From: WRGA01 sp031553395
GTDB lineage: Bacteria; Bacteroidota; Bacteroidia; Bacteroidales; WRGA01
Assembly (NCBI GenBank): GCA_031553395.1
Contig: JAVBLR010000008.1
Coordinates: 62,001 to 126,000 of the forward strand
Length of the DNA stretch: 64,000 bases
Direction: 5' to 3'
The position numbers were made by a program, and so were the translations under genes. Below the pieces are notes generated by a model. It saw only the letters and a list, made by a program, of their open reading frames with translations. It made no database searches and was not told the origin of the DNA. Positions 35,601 to 44,531 of this stretch are shown here, one piece after another (the first letter of the stretch is position 1; every line of letters starts with the position of its first letter).

Positions 35601-37450
35601 ATAAGAAGTTTACTATTTTGTTATTTATTGTAGTTTTTCAGAGTTGGAATATAATTTATGCACAACAGCATCCTCATATCTTGTTGTTGGATGGAGAAGA
35701 AGAATCACTACAGAAAATGACTTATTCAGATCGAATGTGGGCAAATTTACATCAGGATATTTTATCCGAGTGTGATAAGATGTTGTCTTTGCCACAACTT
35801 CAACGCGAAAAAATAGGAATGCGTTTACTTCATGTTTCAAGGGAATCTTTGCACCGGATATTTTATTTATCGTATGCGTATCGTATGACCGAAGAAGAGA
35901 AATATTTGGAACGGGCGGAAAAAGAAATGCTGACTGTTTCCAACTTCACGGACTGGAACCCATCTCACTTTTTAGATGTCGCAGAGATGACTTTAGGAGT
36001 ATCAATTGGTTACGATTGGCTCTATCCGCAGCTTTCAAGAGAATCCCGAAAAATAATCAGCAATGCTATTATTCAGAAAGGATTAACTCCTTCTTTAGAT
36101 AAAAAATATAATTGGTTTCTTGACGCAAAGCATAATTGGAATCAGGTTTGTAATGCAGGGATGGTTTTCGGTGCTTTAGCTGTATATGAAGAAGATACTA
36201 CATTCTGTAAAAGTATCATTGATCGCAGTATTCAATCTGTCAGTCTTCCGATGCGGGAATATGATCCTGATGGCGCTTACCCCGAAGGATATGCCTATTG
36301 GGAATATGGAACGAGTTTCAATGTATTATTACTTAGCGCGCTGAAGAAAATAGATTACCCTTGTGATGCATTATCTGCTATCCCCGGATTTATATCAACA
36401 GCAAAATACTATCAACAAATGGTTGGTTCAACCGGAACCAGTTTCAATTATTCCGATTGCGGTGATGAATCAGGATTGACTCCGGCAATGTTTTGGTTTG
36501 CAGATAAATCCGGTGATTCTTCTTTATTATGGAATGAAAAGAAATATATTAACAGTGAATATCGGGATAATTATTTGGCAAACAGGTTATTACCTGCCGC
36601 AATGATTTGGGGCTCCAAAATGCCACTGAATCAAATTCAAGCTCCGGAAAATTTAATGTGGACAGGTAAAGGGACTACTCCTGTGGCTTTGATGCGCACA
36701 TCATGGGCAGATGAGAATGCTATTTATGTAGGATTAAAAGGAGGAACTGCCGGAAGTAATCATGCTCACATGGATGCCGGTTCATTTGTTATGGATGCTG
36801 ATGGCGTGCGTTGGGCGATGGATTTCGGCAAACAGGATTATGAATCCTTAGAATCCAAGAAACTGCAAATTTGGTCAAACAGTCAGGATTCCGAACGTTG
36901 GAAAGTATTTCGTTATAACAACTATGTACACAATACGCTTACCGTTAATGGGAAATTGCATAATGTTACAGGTTACGCTCCGCTTATTTCTTCTTCTGAT
37001 AATCCACAGTTAATGAATGCGATTGTTGATTTATCGACTGTTTTCAAAAATGACTTATCTTCTTCTAAGCGAGGGATCTCCATTGTCGATAAAAGATATG
37101 TCGTTATACAAGATGAAGTAGAAGCAAATGCTGATAGTGTAGCTCTAATCCGTTGGTCTATGCTGACTTCTGCGGATGTTAAAATTACCGGTAAAAATAA
37201 AGTAGAATTGAAAAAAGACGGCAAAACCCTCCGCATGGAAATTGCTGGTAAATTGCCGGTAGAAATAAAAACATGGAGTACTCAATCTCCAAATGACTAT
37301 GATGCTCCAAATCCGGGTACAACCGTAGTTGGTTTTGAATGTCAGGTTCCCAAAGGTAAAAAAGCTTTCTTTACGGTTGCTTTACTTCCGGAAGGAGCTA
37401 AATTTAATAAAAAGGAAATCCAATCTCTTAACAAATGGGAAACAAAATGA
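35597..37450 (+). CDS. Heparinase II/III-like polysaccharide lyase
   Basis: This 617-residue protein has a signal peptide (FTILLFIVVFQSWNIIYAQ). An alpha/alpha toroid comes first, with DWNPSHFLDVAEMTLGVSIGYDWLYPQLS and NWNQVCNAGMVFGALAVYEED. A beta-sandwich domain of the heparinase II/III-like family (PF07940) follows, with its hallmark NHAHMDAGSFVMDADGVRW and an N/H/Y set typical of these lyases. The exact PL family (12, 15, 17, 21, 33, 37, 39 or a new one) cannot be read by eye. It overlaps the GH5-GH88 gene by ATGA, and its unsaturated products would be the GH88 substrate. It cleaves uronate-containing chains by beta-elimination (inferred). Confidence 0.85.
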   Translation: MNKKFTILLFIVVFQSWNIIYAQQHPHILLLDGEEESLQKMTYSDRMWANLHQDILSECDKMLSLPQLQREKIGMRLLHVSRESLHRIFYLSYAYRMTEEEKYLERAEKEMLTVSNFTDWNPSHFLDVAEMTLGVSIGYDWLYPQLSRESRKIISNAIIQKGLTPSLDKKYNWFLDAKHNWNQVCNAGMVFGALAVYEEDTTFCKSIIDRSIQSVSLPMREYDPDGAYPEGYAYWEYGTSFNVLLLSALKKIDYPCDALSAIPGFISTAKYYQQMVGSTGTSFNYSDCGDESGLTPAMFWFADKSGDSSLLWNEKKYINSEYRDNYLANRLLPAAMIWGSKMPLNQIQAPENLMWTGKGTTPVALMRTSWADENAIYVGLKGGTAGSNHAHMDAGSFVMDADGVRWAMDFGKQDYESLESKKLQIWSNSQDSERWKVFRYNNYVHNTLTVNGKLHNVTGYAPLISSSDNPQLMNAIVDLSTVFKNDLSSSKRGISIVDKRYVVIQDEVEANADSVALIRWSMLTSADVKITGKNKVELKKDGKTLRMEIAGKLPVEIKTWSTQSPNDYDAPNPGTTVVGFECQVPKGKKAFFTVALLPEGAKFNKKEIQSLNKWETK

Positions 37451-40400
37451 AACGGTTATTGATCGTAATATTATCTGTATTATTGCTTCCGGCAGGAATT
37501 GGAGCACAATCCAACAAGATTATCTACCAAAAAGGTTGGATTGACTTCAATAAAAATGATAAAAAGGATATTTATGAAGATCCGTCACAGCCGATAGAAA
37601 AGCGCGTAAAAGATTTGTTGTCTCAAATGACAGTAGCAGAAAAAACCTGTCAGATGGCAACGCTTTACGGAAGTGGTCGTGTATTGCGGGATCCTCTTCC
37701 AACCACAGCATGGAAAGATTCTTTATGGAAAGACGGTATCGGGAATATTGATGAACAACACAATGGCTTGGGAACTTTCAAATCGGAATATTCATTTCCA
37801 TACGGCAAATCTGTGGATACCCGGCAAAAAGTACAACGTTGGTTTGTTGAACAAACCCGATTGGGTATTCCTGTTGACTATACCAACGAAGGTATCCGGG
37901 GATTATGTCACGATCGCGCGACGATGTTTCCTGCACAGTGCGGGCAAGGAGCTACCTGGAATAAAAACCTGATAGCAAAGATTGCTGAAGTAGAGGCGAA
38001 AGAAGCAGTTGCTTTAGGTTATACCAATATTTATTCTCCTATTTTAGATATTGCACAAGATCCTCGTTGGGGGAGAGTTGTGGAATGTTATGGAGAAGAT
38101 CCTTATTTAGTGGGTTCTTTGGGAAAAGAAATGATCAAAGGCTTGCAGGCTCAGGGTTTGGTTGCTACTCCTAAGCATTTTGCGGTATATAGTGCCCCGG
38201 TTGGTGGACGTGATGGTGGAACACGTACAGATCCGCATGTGGCTTATCGTGAAATGAGAACTCTTTATCTCGAACCTTTCCGGATGGCATTTCAAGAAGC
38301 GGGAGCTTTAGGCGTAATGAGTTCATACAATGATTATGATGGAGTTCCTGTTAGTGCGAGTAATTATTTCTTAACTCAAATACTTCGTCAGGAATGGGGA
38401 TTTAAAGGATATGTCGTTTCCGATAGTGAAGCTGTTGAGTTTGTTCACACCAAACATAAAGTGGCGGAAACGATGGAAGATGCCGTTGCTATGGTTGCAA
38501 AAGCAGGATTGAATATCCGCACACAATTTACTTCCCCTGCTGATTTCGTATTGCCTTTGCGCCGTGCCATAGAACAAGGAAAAGTAAGCATGGAAACCAT
38601 CAACCAACGTGTTGCCGAAATTCTTACCGTAAAATTCCAAATGGGATTGTTTGATAATCCGTATAAAGGAGATGTCAAACAGGTTGAAAAGATTGTGCAC
38701 AGCAAAGAACATCAGGAAGTCTCTTTGGAAGCAGCTCGTCAATCTATCGTTTTATTAAAGAATCAGGGAAATTTATTGCCGTTAAGCAAAGAAATAAAAA
38801 GCATTGCTTTAATTGGTCCGAATGCCGATGAAAAGAAAGAATTGATTTGTCGGTATGGTCCTGCAAATGCTCCGATAACTACTGTCTATGAGGCTTTCAA
38901 ATCATATTTACCTAATACTGCGGTTCATTATAGTAAAGGATGTGAAATTGTTGACAAAAGGTATCCTTTGAGTGAAATATTACCGGAATCATTGGATAAA
39001 GAAGAACAACAAATGATTGATGATGCTGTGAAAGCGGCTCAACAATCGGAAGTGGTGGTATTGGTATTAGGTGGTTCGGAAGTAACAGTCAGGGAAGAAA
39101 AATCTCGCACGGATTTAAATCTTCCGGGTCGTCAATTAGATTTAATGAAAGCGGTTCAGGCAACCGGAAAACCTGTCGTGTTGGTCTTGTTGGATGGTAG
39201 GGCTTCCACCATCAATTATGCAGAAGCTTATATTCCGGCGATTGTGCATGCATGGTTCCCCGGAGAATTTACGGGACAAGCTATCACGGATGTTCTTTTC
39301 GGAGATTATAATCCCGGAGGAAAATTAGCTGTTACTTTTCCTAAATCAGTCGGTCAAATTCCTTTTGCCTTCCCATTTAAACCGGGGTCGGATGTTCCTG
39401 CTACATCATCTGTTTCAGGCGCTTTATATCCTTTCGGATACGGCTTAAGCTATACCACATTTGCGTATGATAAGTTGAAAATAACTCCGGAAAAGCAAAA
39501 TGCATCGGGAGAAATCAACGTTTCTTTTTCTGTAAAAAATACAGGAAACAGAAAAGGAGATGAAATCGTACAACTTTATATCCATGATGAATACAGTAGC
39601 GTAACTACTTACACAAAAGTACTGAGAGGTTTTGATCGCATTACATTAGAACCGGGCGAAACGAAACAGGTTTCATTTACACTTACCAAACAGGATTTAG
39701 GTTTATGGAATATAAACAATGAATTTGTTGTAGAACCCGGAACTTTCGAAGTATTGGTCGGAGCTTCTTCACAGGATATTCGATTGAAAGGTAAATTTGA
39801 AATCATGCCACAGGACACCTCTCGTGCATTTCTGCTCACCGGCGCATCTTTTGCTGTAAAAGAAAACAGTTGGTTTGAAATCGGATGTAAAACATTGAAT
39901 GTGAAACCTATCAACAGAGCCGTTTCCGCTCAGGCGATTATGCACACGGCAATGAAGATGTTTAAGGATTCTTTATATACCACATCCGAATTGGATAACA
40001 TCGATCTGTTTGTCATTATGCATGTTCACAATCGTGATGTGGCGGATACTACTCAATTAAAAGAAAATTACAAAGATTATACTTACGAAGAAATCTCCAA
40101 CAGTTATTCCCGTGGATATGATTATGTAATCAAACGTTACAAAGCCGATTGTCTGGCATTAAAAGATAATCCCGCTTCCAAGTATTATGGAACGAAAGAA
40201 GGCAAATCTGCTCACATCATGTTGTGTACTCATTGGCATGATGCTCGCACCATCTACAACACAGCGATTCGAAAACTGGCGGCTCGTTGGAATCTTCCGG
40301 TAGTGGAATTTGATAAAAATATCGGATTTACCAAAGATGTATTGATCGATGGAAAACAACCGAGTATCGCAGTTGCCAGTGAAACGGAAAAAATAGATGG

Positions 40401-40503
40401 AGTGGCTTACGGATGGCATCCCAAACGTGGAGATCATCAACCGATCCAACAAAAGATGGCGCAAATATTTGTAGAAGAAGTTAAAAAGGTAGACCATGAA
40501 TAA
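37447..40503 (+). CDS. GH3 beta-glycosidase fused to a C-terminal SGNH esterase domain
   Basis: This 1018-residue protein has a signal peptide (MKRLLIVILSVLLLPAGIGAQ) and a GH3 N-terminal barrel with nucleophile Asp326 in YVVSDSEAV. The GH3 second domain (VVLVLGGSEVTVREEKSRTDL) and an FN3-like domain (YPFGYGLSYTTFAY, VSFSVKNTGNRKGDEIVQLY) follow. The C-terminal ~225 residues are an SGNH-type domain resembling DUF5040: Ser801 in LLTGASFA, Asn862 in VHNRDV, His991 in GWHPKRGDH. So one protein probably removes a beta-linked sugar and an acyl group. The start at 37447 overlaps the lyase stop by ATGA and begins the signal peptide; the frame from 37435 adds four residues. Confidence 0.88.
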   Translation: MKRLLIVILSVLLLPAGIGAQSNKIIYQKGWIDFNKNDKKDIYEDPSQPIEKRVKDLLSQMTVAEKTCQMATLYGSGRVLRDPLPTTAWKDSLWKDGIGNIDEQHNGLGTFKSEYSFPYGKSVDTRQKVQRWFVEQTRLGIPVDYTNEGIRGLCHDRATMFPAQCGQGATWNKNLIAKIAEVEAKEAVALGYTNIYSPILDIAQDPRWGRVVECYGEDPYLVGSLGKEMIKGLQAQGLVATPKHFAVYSAPVGGRDGGTRTDPHVAYREMRTLYLEPFRMAFQEAGALGVMSSYNDYDGVPVSASNYFLTQILRQEWGFKGYVVSDSEAVEFVHTKHKVAETMEDAVAMVAKAGLNIRTQFTSPADFVLPLRRAIEQGKVSMETINQRVAEILTVKFQMGLFDNPYKGDVKQVEKIVHSKEHQEVSLEAARQSIVLLKNQGNLLPLSKEIKSIALIGPNADEKKELICRYGPANAPITTVYEAFKSYLPNTAVHYSKGCEIVDKRYPLSEILPESLDKEEQQMIDDAVKAAQQSEVVVLVLGGSEVTVREEKSRTDLNLPGRQLDLMKAVQATGKPVVLVLLDGRASTINYAEAYIPAIVHAWFPGEFTGQAITDVLFGDYNPGGKLAVTFPKSVGQIPFAFPFKPGSDVPATSSVSGALYPFGYGLSYTTFAYDKLKITPEKQNASGEINVSFSVKNTGNRKGDEIVQLYIHDEYSSVTTYTKVLRGFDRITLEPGETKQVSFTLTKQDLGLWNINNEFVVEPGTFEVLVGASSQDIRLKGKFEIMPQDTSRAFLLTGASFAVKENSWFEIGCKTLNVKPINRAVSAQAIMHTAMKMFKDSLYTTSELDNIDLFVIMHVHNRDVADTTQLKENYKDYTYEEISNSYSRGYDYVIKRYKADCLALKDNPASKYYGTKEGKSAHIMLCTHWHDARTIYNTAIRKLAARWNLPVVEFDKNIGFTKDVLIDGKQPSIAVASETEKIDGVAYGWHPKRGDHQPIQQKMAQIFVEEVKKVDHE

Positions 40504-41920
40504 GAAAATTTTCAATATCGTTTTTTTATTGTTAGGATTCTTTAGCTTATCAGCGAAGATAACGCTTCCTAAGATATTTACTAACAATATGGTGCTGCAA
40601 CAACAGACCGAAGCGCCTATATGGGGTACTGCTACACCTGATAAGCAAGTGAAAATAACAACTTCCTGGAATCATAAAACATATTCGGTTAAAGCGGATA
40701 TGAATGGCAAATGGAAGACAAAACTGAATACTCCGGTGGCCGGTGGTCCTTATGAAATCAATATTTCGGATGGAGAAGAAATCCAATTAAAGGATGTTCT
40801 TATTGGTGAAGTTTGGCTTTGTTCAGGTCAATCGAATATGGAAATGACATTTACTTGGAAACAAAAGGTCAATAACTACGAACAAGAACTTTCATCGGCT
40901 AATAAATATCCGCACATAAGATTGTTTCATGTCGAAAGAGCAATGACCGCTCAACCTTTGGATGATTTCGGTAAAACAAGAGGCGGCTGGAAAGTTTGTG
41001 ATTCTACTGCTGTTCGTCAGTTCTCAGCAGTGGCTTTCCTTTTTGGAAGGAACTTGAATGAAAATCTCAATGTGCCAATAGGATTAATTAGTTCTTCGGT
41101 TGGAGGAACGGTTGCAGAAGCATGGACAAGTGCTGAAGCATTGGAATGTATGCCGGATTTTACAGACACGGTGAAGGTTGTCCGTGCAAACAATGATACC
41201 ATCAAAAAACAAAATACCCCGACAGTATTGTTCAACGCGATGATTCATCCGATGATTCCTTTTTCTATGCGTGGAGTAATCTGGTATCAGGGTGAAGCCA
41301 ACTGCATGAGATCCGAGCAATACAAAGAGTTATTTCCTTTGTTGATAAGAGATTGGAGAAAACAATGGGGAACTGATTTTCCTTTCTACTTTGTTCAGTT
41401 AGCCAATTTCGGAAAACGGAACGACCAACCGGAAGATGCTCCTTGGGCGCGGCTTCGGGAAGCTCAATTTCAAACTTTGCATGTCGGGAATACAGCTATG
41501 GCAGTTACTATTGATGTCGGAGATGGTAATGATGTTCATCCGGCCAATAAACAAGATGTTGGCTTGCGTTTAGCGTTGGCAGCGAGAGCAAACACTTATA
41601 AAGAAGCAATTCCTTATTCAGGTCCTTTGTATAAGGATTATAGAATAGAGGGGAACAAAATCAGGATTTCATTTCTCCATGCCGATAAAGGTTTAATTGC
41701 TAAAGGAGGAAATGAATTGAAAGGATTTGCTATTGCCGGATCCGACCATCAATTTCATTGGGCGGAAGCGAGGATAGAAGGAAATGAAATTGTAGTTACT
41801 TCACCGCAAGTCATTTATCCTGTATCGGTACGCTATGCCTGGGCGGCAGATCCTGACTGTAATTTATATAATGGAGCCGGATTACCGGCATCTCCATTCC
41901 GGACAGATAATTGGAAATAA
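40496..41920 (+). CDS. Sialate-O-acetylesterase-like carbohydrate esterase (SASA domain)
   Basis: This 474-residue periplasmic or secreted protein has the signal MNKKIFNIVFLLLGFFSLSA. An N-terminal beta domain follows (LPKIFTNNMVLQQQTEAPIWG), then an SGNH-like esterase domain with Ser113 in CSGQSNMEM and the conserved GVIWYQGEAN. In PULs such enzymes commonly remove acetyl groups from various sugars, not only sialic acid; no sialidase or sialic-acid genes are present here, so a general O-acetyl role is more likely. Its ATG overlaps the GH3-SGNH stop by 8 bp. Confidence 0.88.
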   Translation: MNKKIFNIVFLLLGFFSLSAKITLPKIFTNNMVLQQQTEAPIWGTATPDKQVKITTSWNHKTYSVKADMNGKWKTKLNTPVAGGPYEINISDGEEIQLKDVLIGEVWLCSGQSNMEMTFTWKQKVNNYEQELSSANKYPHIRLFHVERAMTAQPLDDFGKTRGGWKVCDSTAVRQFSAVAFLFGRNLNENLNVPIGLISSSVGGTVAEAWTSAEALECMPDFTDTVKVVRANNDTIKKQNTPTVLFNAMIHPMIPFSMRGVIWYQGEANCMRSEQYKELFPLLIRDWRKQWGTDFPFYFVQLANFGKRNDQPEDAPWARLREAQFQTLHVGNTAMAVTIDVGDGNDVHPANKQDVGLRLALAARANTYKEAIPYSGPLYKDYRIEGNKIRISFLHADKGLIAKGGNELKGFAIAGSDHQFHWAEARIEGNEIVVTSPQVIYPVSVRYAWAADPDCNLYNGAGLPASPFRTDNWK

Positions 41921-41936
41921 TAACAATAAATAAAAT

Positions 41937-43316
41937 ATGAAGAAAATAATCATTTGCCTTTGTGCATTAATTACTATGACAACAATCCATGCGCAGAAAA
42001 AGTATGAAGCGAATTGGAAATCTTTGGATACCCGTCCGACTCCTCAATGGTTTGAAGATGCTAAATTCGGGATATTTATCCATTGGGGATTGTATTCAGT
42101 TCCATCCTGGGCGCCTAATACAGGAGATGTGTATTCCCGTTATGCCGAATGGTATTGGTACCGGCTCAATCCGGAAGAAAAAGATGGCGCGGCATTTCGT
42201 GCTTATCATAAAGAAATGTATGGTGATAAATTCAAGTATCAGGATTTTGCTCAAGATTTCAAAGCTGAAATGTTTAAGCCTGATCAATGGGCAGGCATTA
42301 TTCAGAAATCAGGAGCAAAATATGTGGTACTTACTTCCAAACATCACGAAGGTTTTGCTTTATGGCCCAGCGCTCAGAGTGTTAATTGGAACAGCGTGGA
42401 TGTTGGTCCGCATCGGGATATTTGTGGAGAATTAACAACTGCAGTTCGTCAAAAGGGTTTGAAGATGGGATTTTATTATTCTCTCTACGAATGGCACCAT
42501 CCGCTTTATCATCAGAATATGACACAATATGTGGACGAACACATGCTTCCTCAAATCAAAGATTTAACAGAACGTTATAAGCCGGAAATCGTTTGGGCAG
42601 ACGGAGAATGGGAACATCCCAGCAAGGATTGGAAAAGCGAAGAATTTTTGGCTTGGCTTTATAATGAATCTCCGGTAAAGGAAACTGTAGTCGTGAACGA
42701 CCGTTGGGGGGAAGAAACCCGTAGTAAACATGGAACTTTTTATACGACTGAATATGATTTGATTCATGACAGTGATTCCAAAGGAGTAAAGTTCGTTCAT
42801 CCATGGGAAGAATGTCGCGGCATTGCCGGATCTTTCGGTTATAATAGGAATGAAAATCTGGAAGATTATTCTTCAGCCAAAGAATTGATTCATATTTTAA
42901 TAGACAAGGTATCCCGTGGCGGAAATCTGTTGTTGAATATTGGACCTACAGCCGATGGACGCATTCCCGTGATTATGCAGGAACGGTTGGAAGATATCGG
43001 AAATTGGCTAAACGTGAATGGAGAGGCTATTTACGATACCCGTCAGTGGGAAAAAGCTTCGGATGCTCAAACACATGAATATGTGCGTTTTACTAAAAAA
43101 GGGAATGACCTTTATGTAATTCTCACAGCATGGAATAATCAACCGGTTACGATTAAAGGAATAAAGAATCCGAAAAATATTCAGTTGTTGGGTTCTGATA
43201 AAAAAGTTGATTTCACAACAAATAAAGGTATCATTACCATTCAGCCTCCTGTGCTGAATTATCCAGATATTCCATGTCAATATGCTTGGGTATTTAAGCT
43301 CACAAGTGCGTTATAA
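41937..43316 (+). CDS. GH29 alpha-L-fucosidase
   Basis: This 459-residue protein has a signal peptide (ICLCALITMTTIHAQ). It shows the GH29 barrel motifs KFGIFIHWGLYSVPSWAPN, YVVLTSKHHEGFALWPS and nucleophile Asp222 in EIVWADGEWE. GGNLLLNIGPTADGRIP follows, then a C-terminal beta-sandwich. It removes alpha-L-fucose (some members act on related sugars) from oligosaccharides. In this locus it implies a fucosyl or similar branch on the substrate. The spacing to its neighbours (16 and 22 bp) fits a single enzyme operon. Confidence 0.93.
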   Translation: MKKIIICLCALITMTTIHAQKKYEANWKSLDTRPTPQWFEDAKFGIFIHWGLYSVPSWAPNTGDVYSRYAEWYWYRLNPEEKDGAAFRAYHKEMYGDKFKYQDFAQDFKAEMFKPDQWAGIIQKSGAKYVVLTSKHHEGFALWPSAQSVNWNSVDVGPHRDICGELTTAVRQKGLKMGFYYSLYEWHHPLYHQNMTQYVDEHMLPQIKDLTERYKPEIVWADGEWEHPSKDWKSEEFLAWLYNESPVKETVVVNDRWGEETRSKHGTFYTTEYDLIHDSDSKGVKFVHPWEECRGIAGSFGYNRNENLEDYSSAKELIHILIDKVSRGGNLLLNIGPTADGRIPVIMQERLEDIGNWLNVNGEAIYDTRQWEKASDAQTHEYVRFTKKGNDLYVILTAWNNQPVTIKGIKNPKNIQLLGSDKKVDFTTNKGIITIQPPVLNYPDIPCQYAWVFKLTSAL

Positions 43317-43338
43317 TTTTACAAATAAAAAAATAAAT

Positions 43339-44508
43339 ATGAACCAATACATCGAAAACTTCAATAACCTGAAATTACATCAGGAAGAATTGCTTAATAA
43401 GAAAAACGAAAAGGAACCATTTGGAAATGGTATCTATGAACGTTATATCAACCCGATACTTACGGCAGCCCATGTTCCTTTGCATTGGCGTTACGATTTG
43501 AATCCCGAAACCAATCCGTATATGATGGAGCGTATAGGAGTCAATGCGGCTTTCAATGCCGGAGCGATGAAATGGAACGACAAGTATATTTTGGTGGTGA
43601 GGGTAGAAGGGAATGACCGGAAATCATTTTTTGCTATCGCTGAAAGTCCGAACGGAATAGATAATTTTCGTTTTTGGGATGAACCGATTACGCTTCCCGA
43701 AACAGAAGATCCGGATATCAATGTTTACGATATGCGTCTCACACAGCATGAAGACGGTTGGATTTATGGCGTATTTTGCAGTGAAAGGAAAGATCCAAAT
43801 GCCTCCGCAGGAGATTTATCATCAGCAGTTGCGGCGGCAGGGATTGTTCGTACAAAAGATTTAAAGAATTGGGAACGCCTTCCTGATTTGAAATCCAAAA
43901 GCCAACAACGCAATGTGGTCTTACATCCCGAATTTGTAAACGGAAAATATGCATTATATACCCGTCCACAGGACGGATTTATCGACACCGGAAGTGGTGG
44001 TGGTATCGGTTGGGCTTTGATTGATGATATGACTCAAGCGGAAGTGAAAGAAGAAAAAATCATTAATCACCGCTATTATCATACGATTAAAGAGATGAAA
44101 AACGGCGAAGGTCCTCATCCGATTAAAACCTCCAAAGGCTGGTTGCATTTGGCTCATGGTGTAAGAGGATGCGCTGCCGGTTTGCGTTATATCTTATATA
44201 TCTATCTGACAGATTTGAAAGATCCTTCGAAATTGATTGCTGAACCTGCCGGATTTTTCATGGCTCCACAAGGAGAAGAACGTATCGGTGACGTGTCGAA
44301 TGTATTGTTTTCAAGCGGATGGATTACCGATGAAGACGGAACGGTATATGTCTATTATGCTTCCTCAGATACACGTATGCATGTAGCAACATCTTCCATT
44401 AATCAATTACTGGACTATTGTTTGAATACACCTGCCGATGGTTATCGTTCGGCGGCTTCGGCAGCAACTATTAAGAATTTGATTGCCGGAAATAAGCCGT
44501 TTATGTAA
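43339..44508 (+). CDS. GH130 glycoside phosphorylase (4-O-beta-mannosyl-glucose phosphorylase-like)
   Basis: This 389-residue cytoplasmic enzyme has no signal peptide. The GH130_1 type is indicated by the N-terminal LKLHQEELLNKKNEKEPFGNG, RIGVNAAFNAGAMKWNDKY, and the catalytic Asp131 in NVYDMRLTQHEDG, the same position as in the characterised Bacteroides fragilis mannosylglucose phosphorylase. Length (389) also agrees. It would convert Man-beta-1,4-Glc plus phosphate into mannose-1-phosphate and glucose. It lies next to an AGE-fold protein and a GPH symporter, the same trio as in the B. fragilis mannan cassette. The start was chosen at 43339 because the upstream frame overlaps GH29. Confidence 0.88.
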   Translation: MNQYIENFNNLKLHQEELLNKKNEKEPFGNGIYERYINPILTAAHVPLHWRYDLNPETNPYMMERIGVNAAFNAGAMKWNDKYILVVRVEGNDRKSFFAIAESPNGIDNFRFWDEPITLPETEDPDINVYDMRLTQHEDGWIYGVFCSERKDPNASAGDLSSAVAAAGIVRTKDLKNWERLPDLKSKSQQRNVVLHPEFVNGKYALYTRPQDGFIDTGSGGGIGWALIDDMTQAEVKEEKIINHRYYHTIKEMKNGEGPHPIKTSKGWLHLAHGVRGCAAGLRYILYIYLTDLKDPSKLIAEPAGFFMAPQGEERIGDVSNVLFSSGWITDEDGTVYVYYASSDTRMHVATSSINQLLDYCLNTPADGYRSAASAATIKNLIAGNKPFM

Positions 44509-44531
44509 TCATTTCTTTTATTTCTGATACC

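Noticed and set aside
40496..41920. Sialic-acid catabolism
   Set aside because: The SASA-type esterase is the only link; no sialidase, Neu5Ac lyase or N-acetylmannosamine gene is present.
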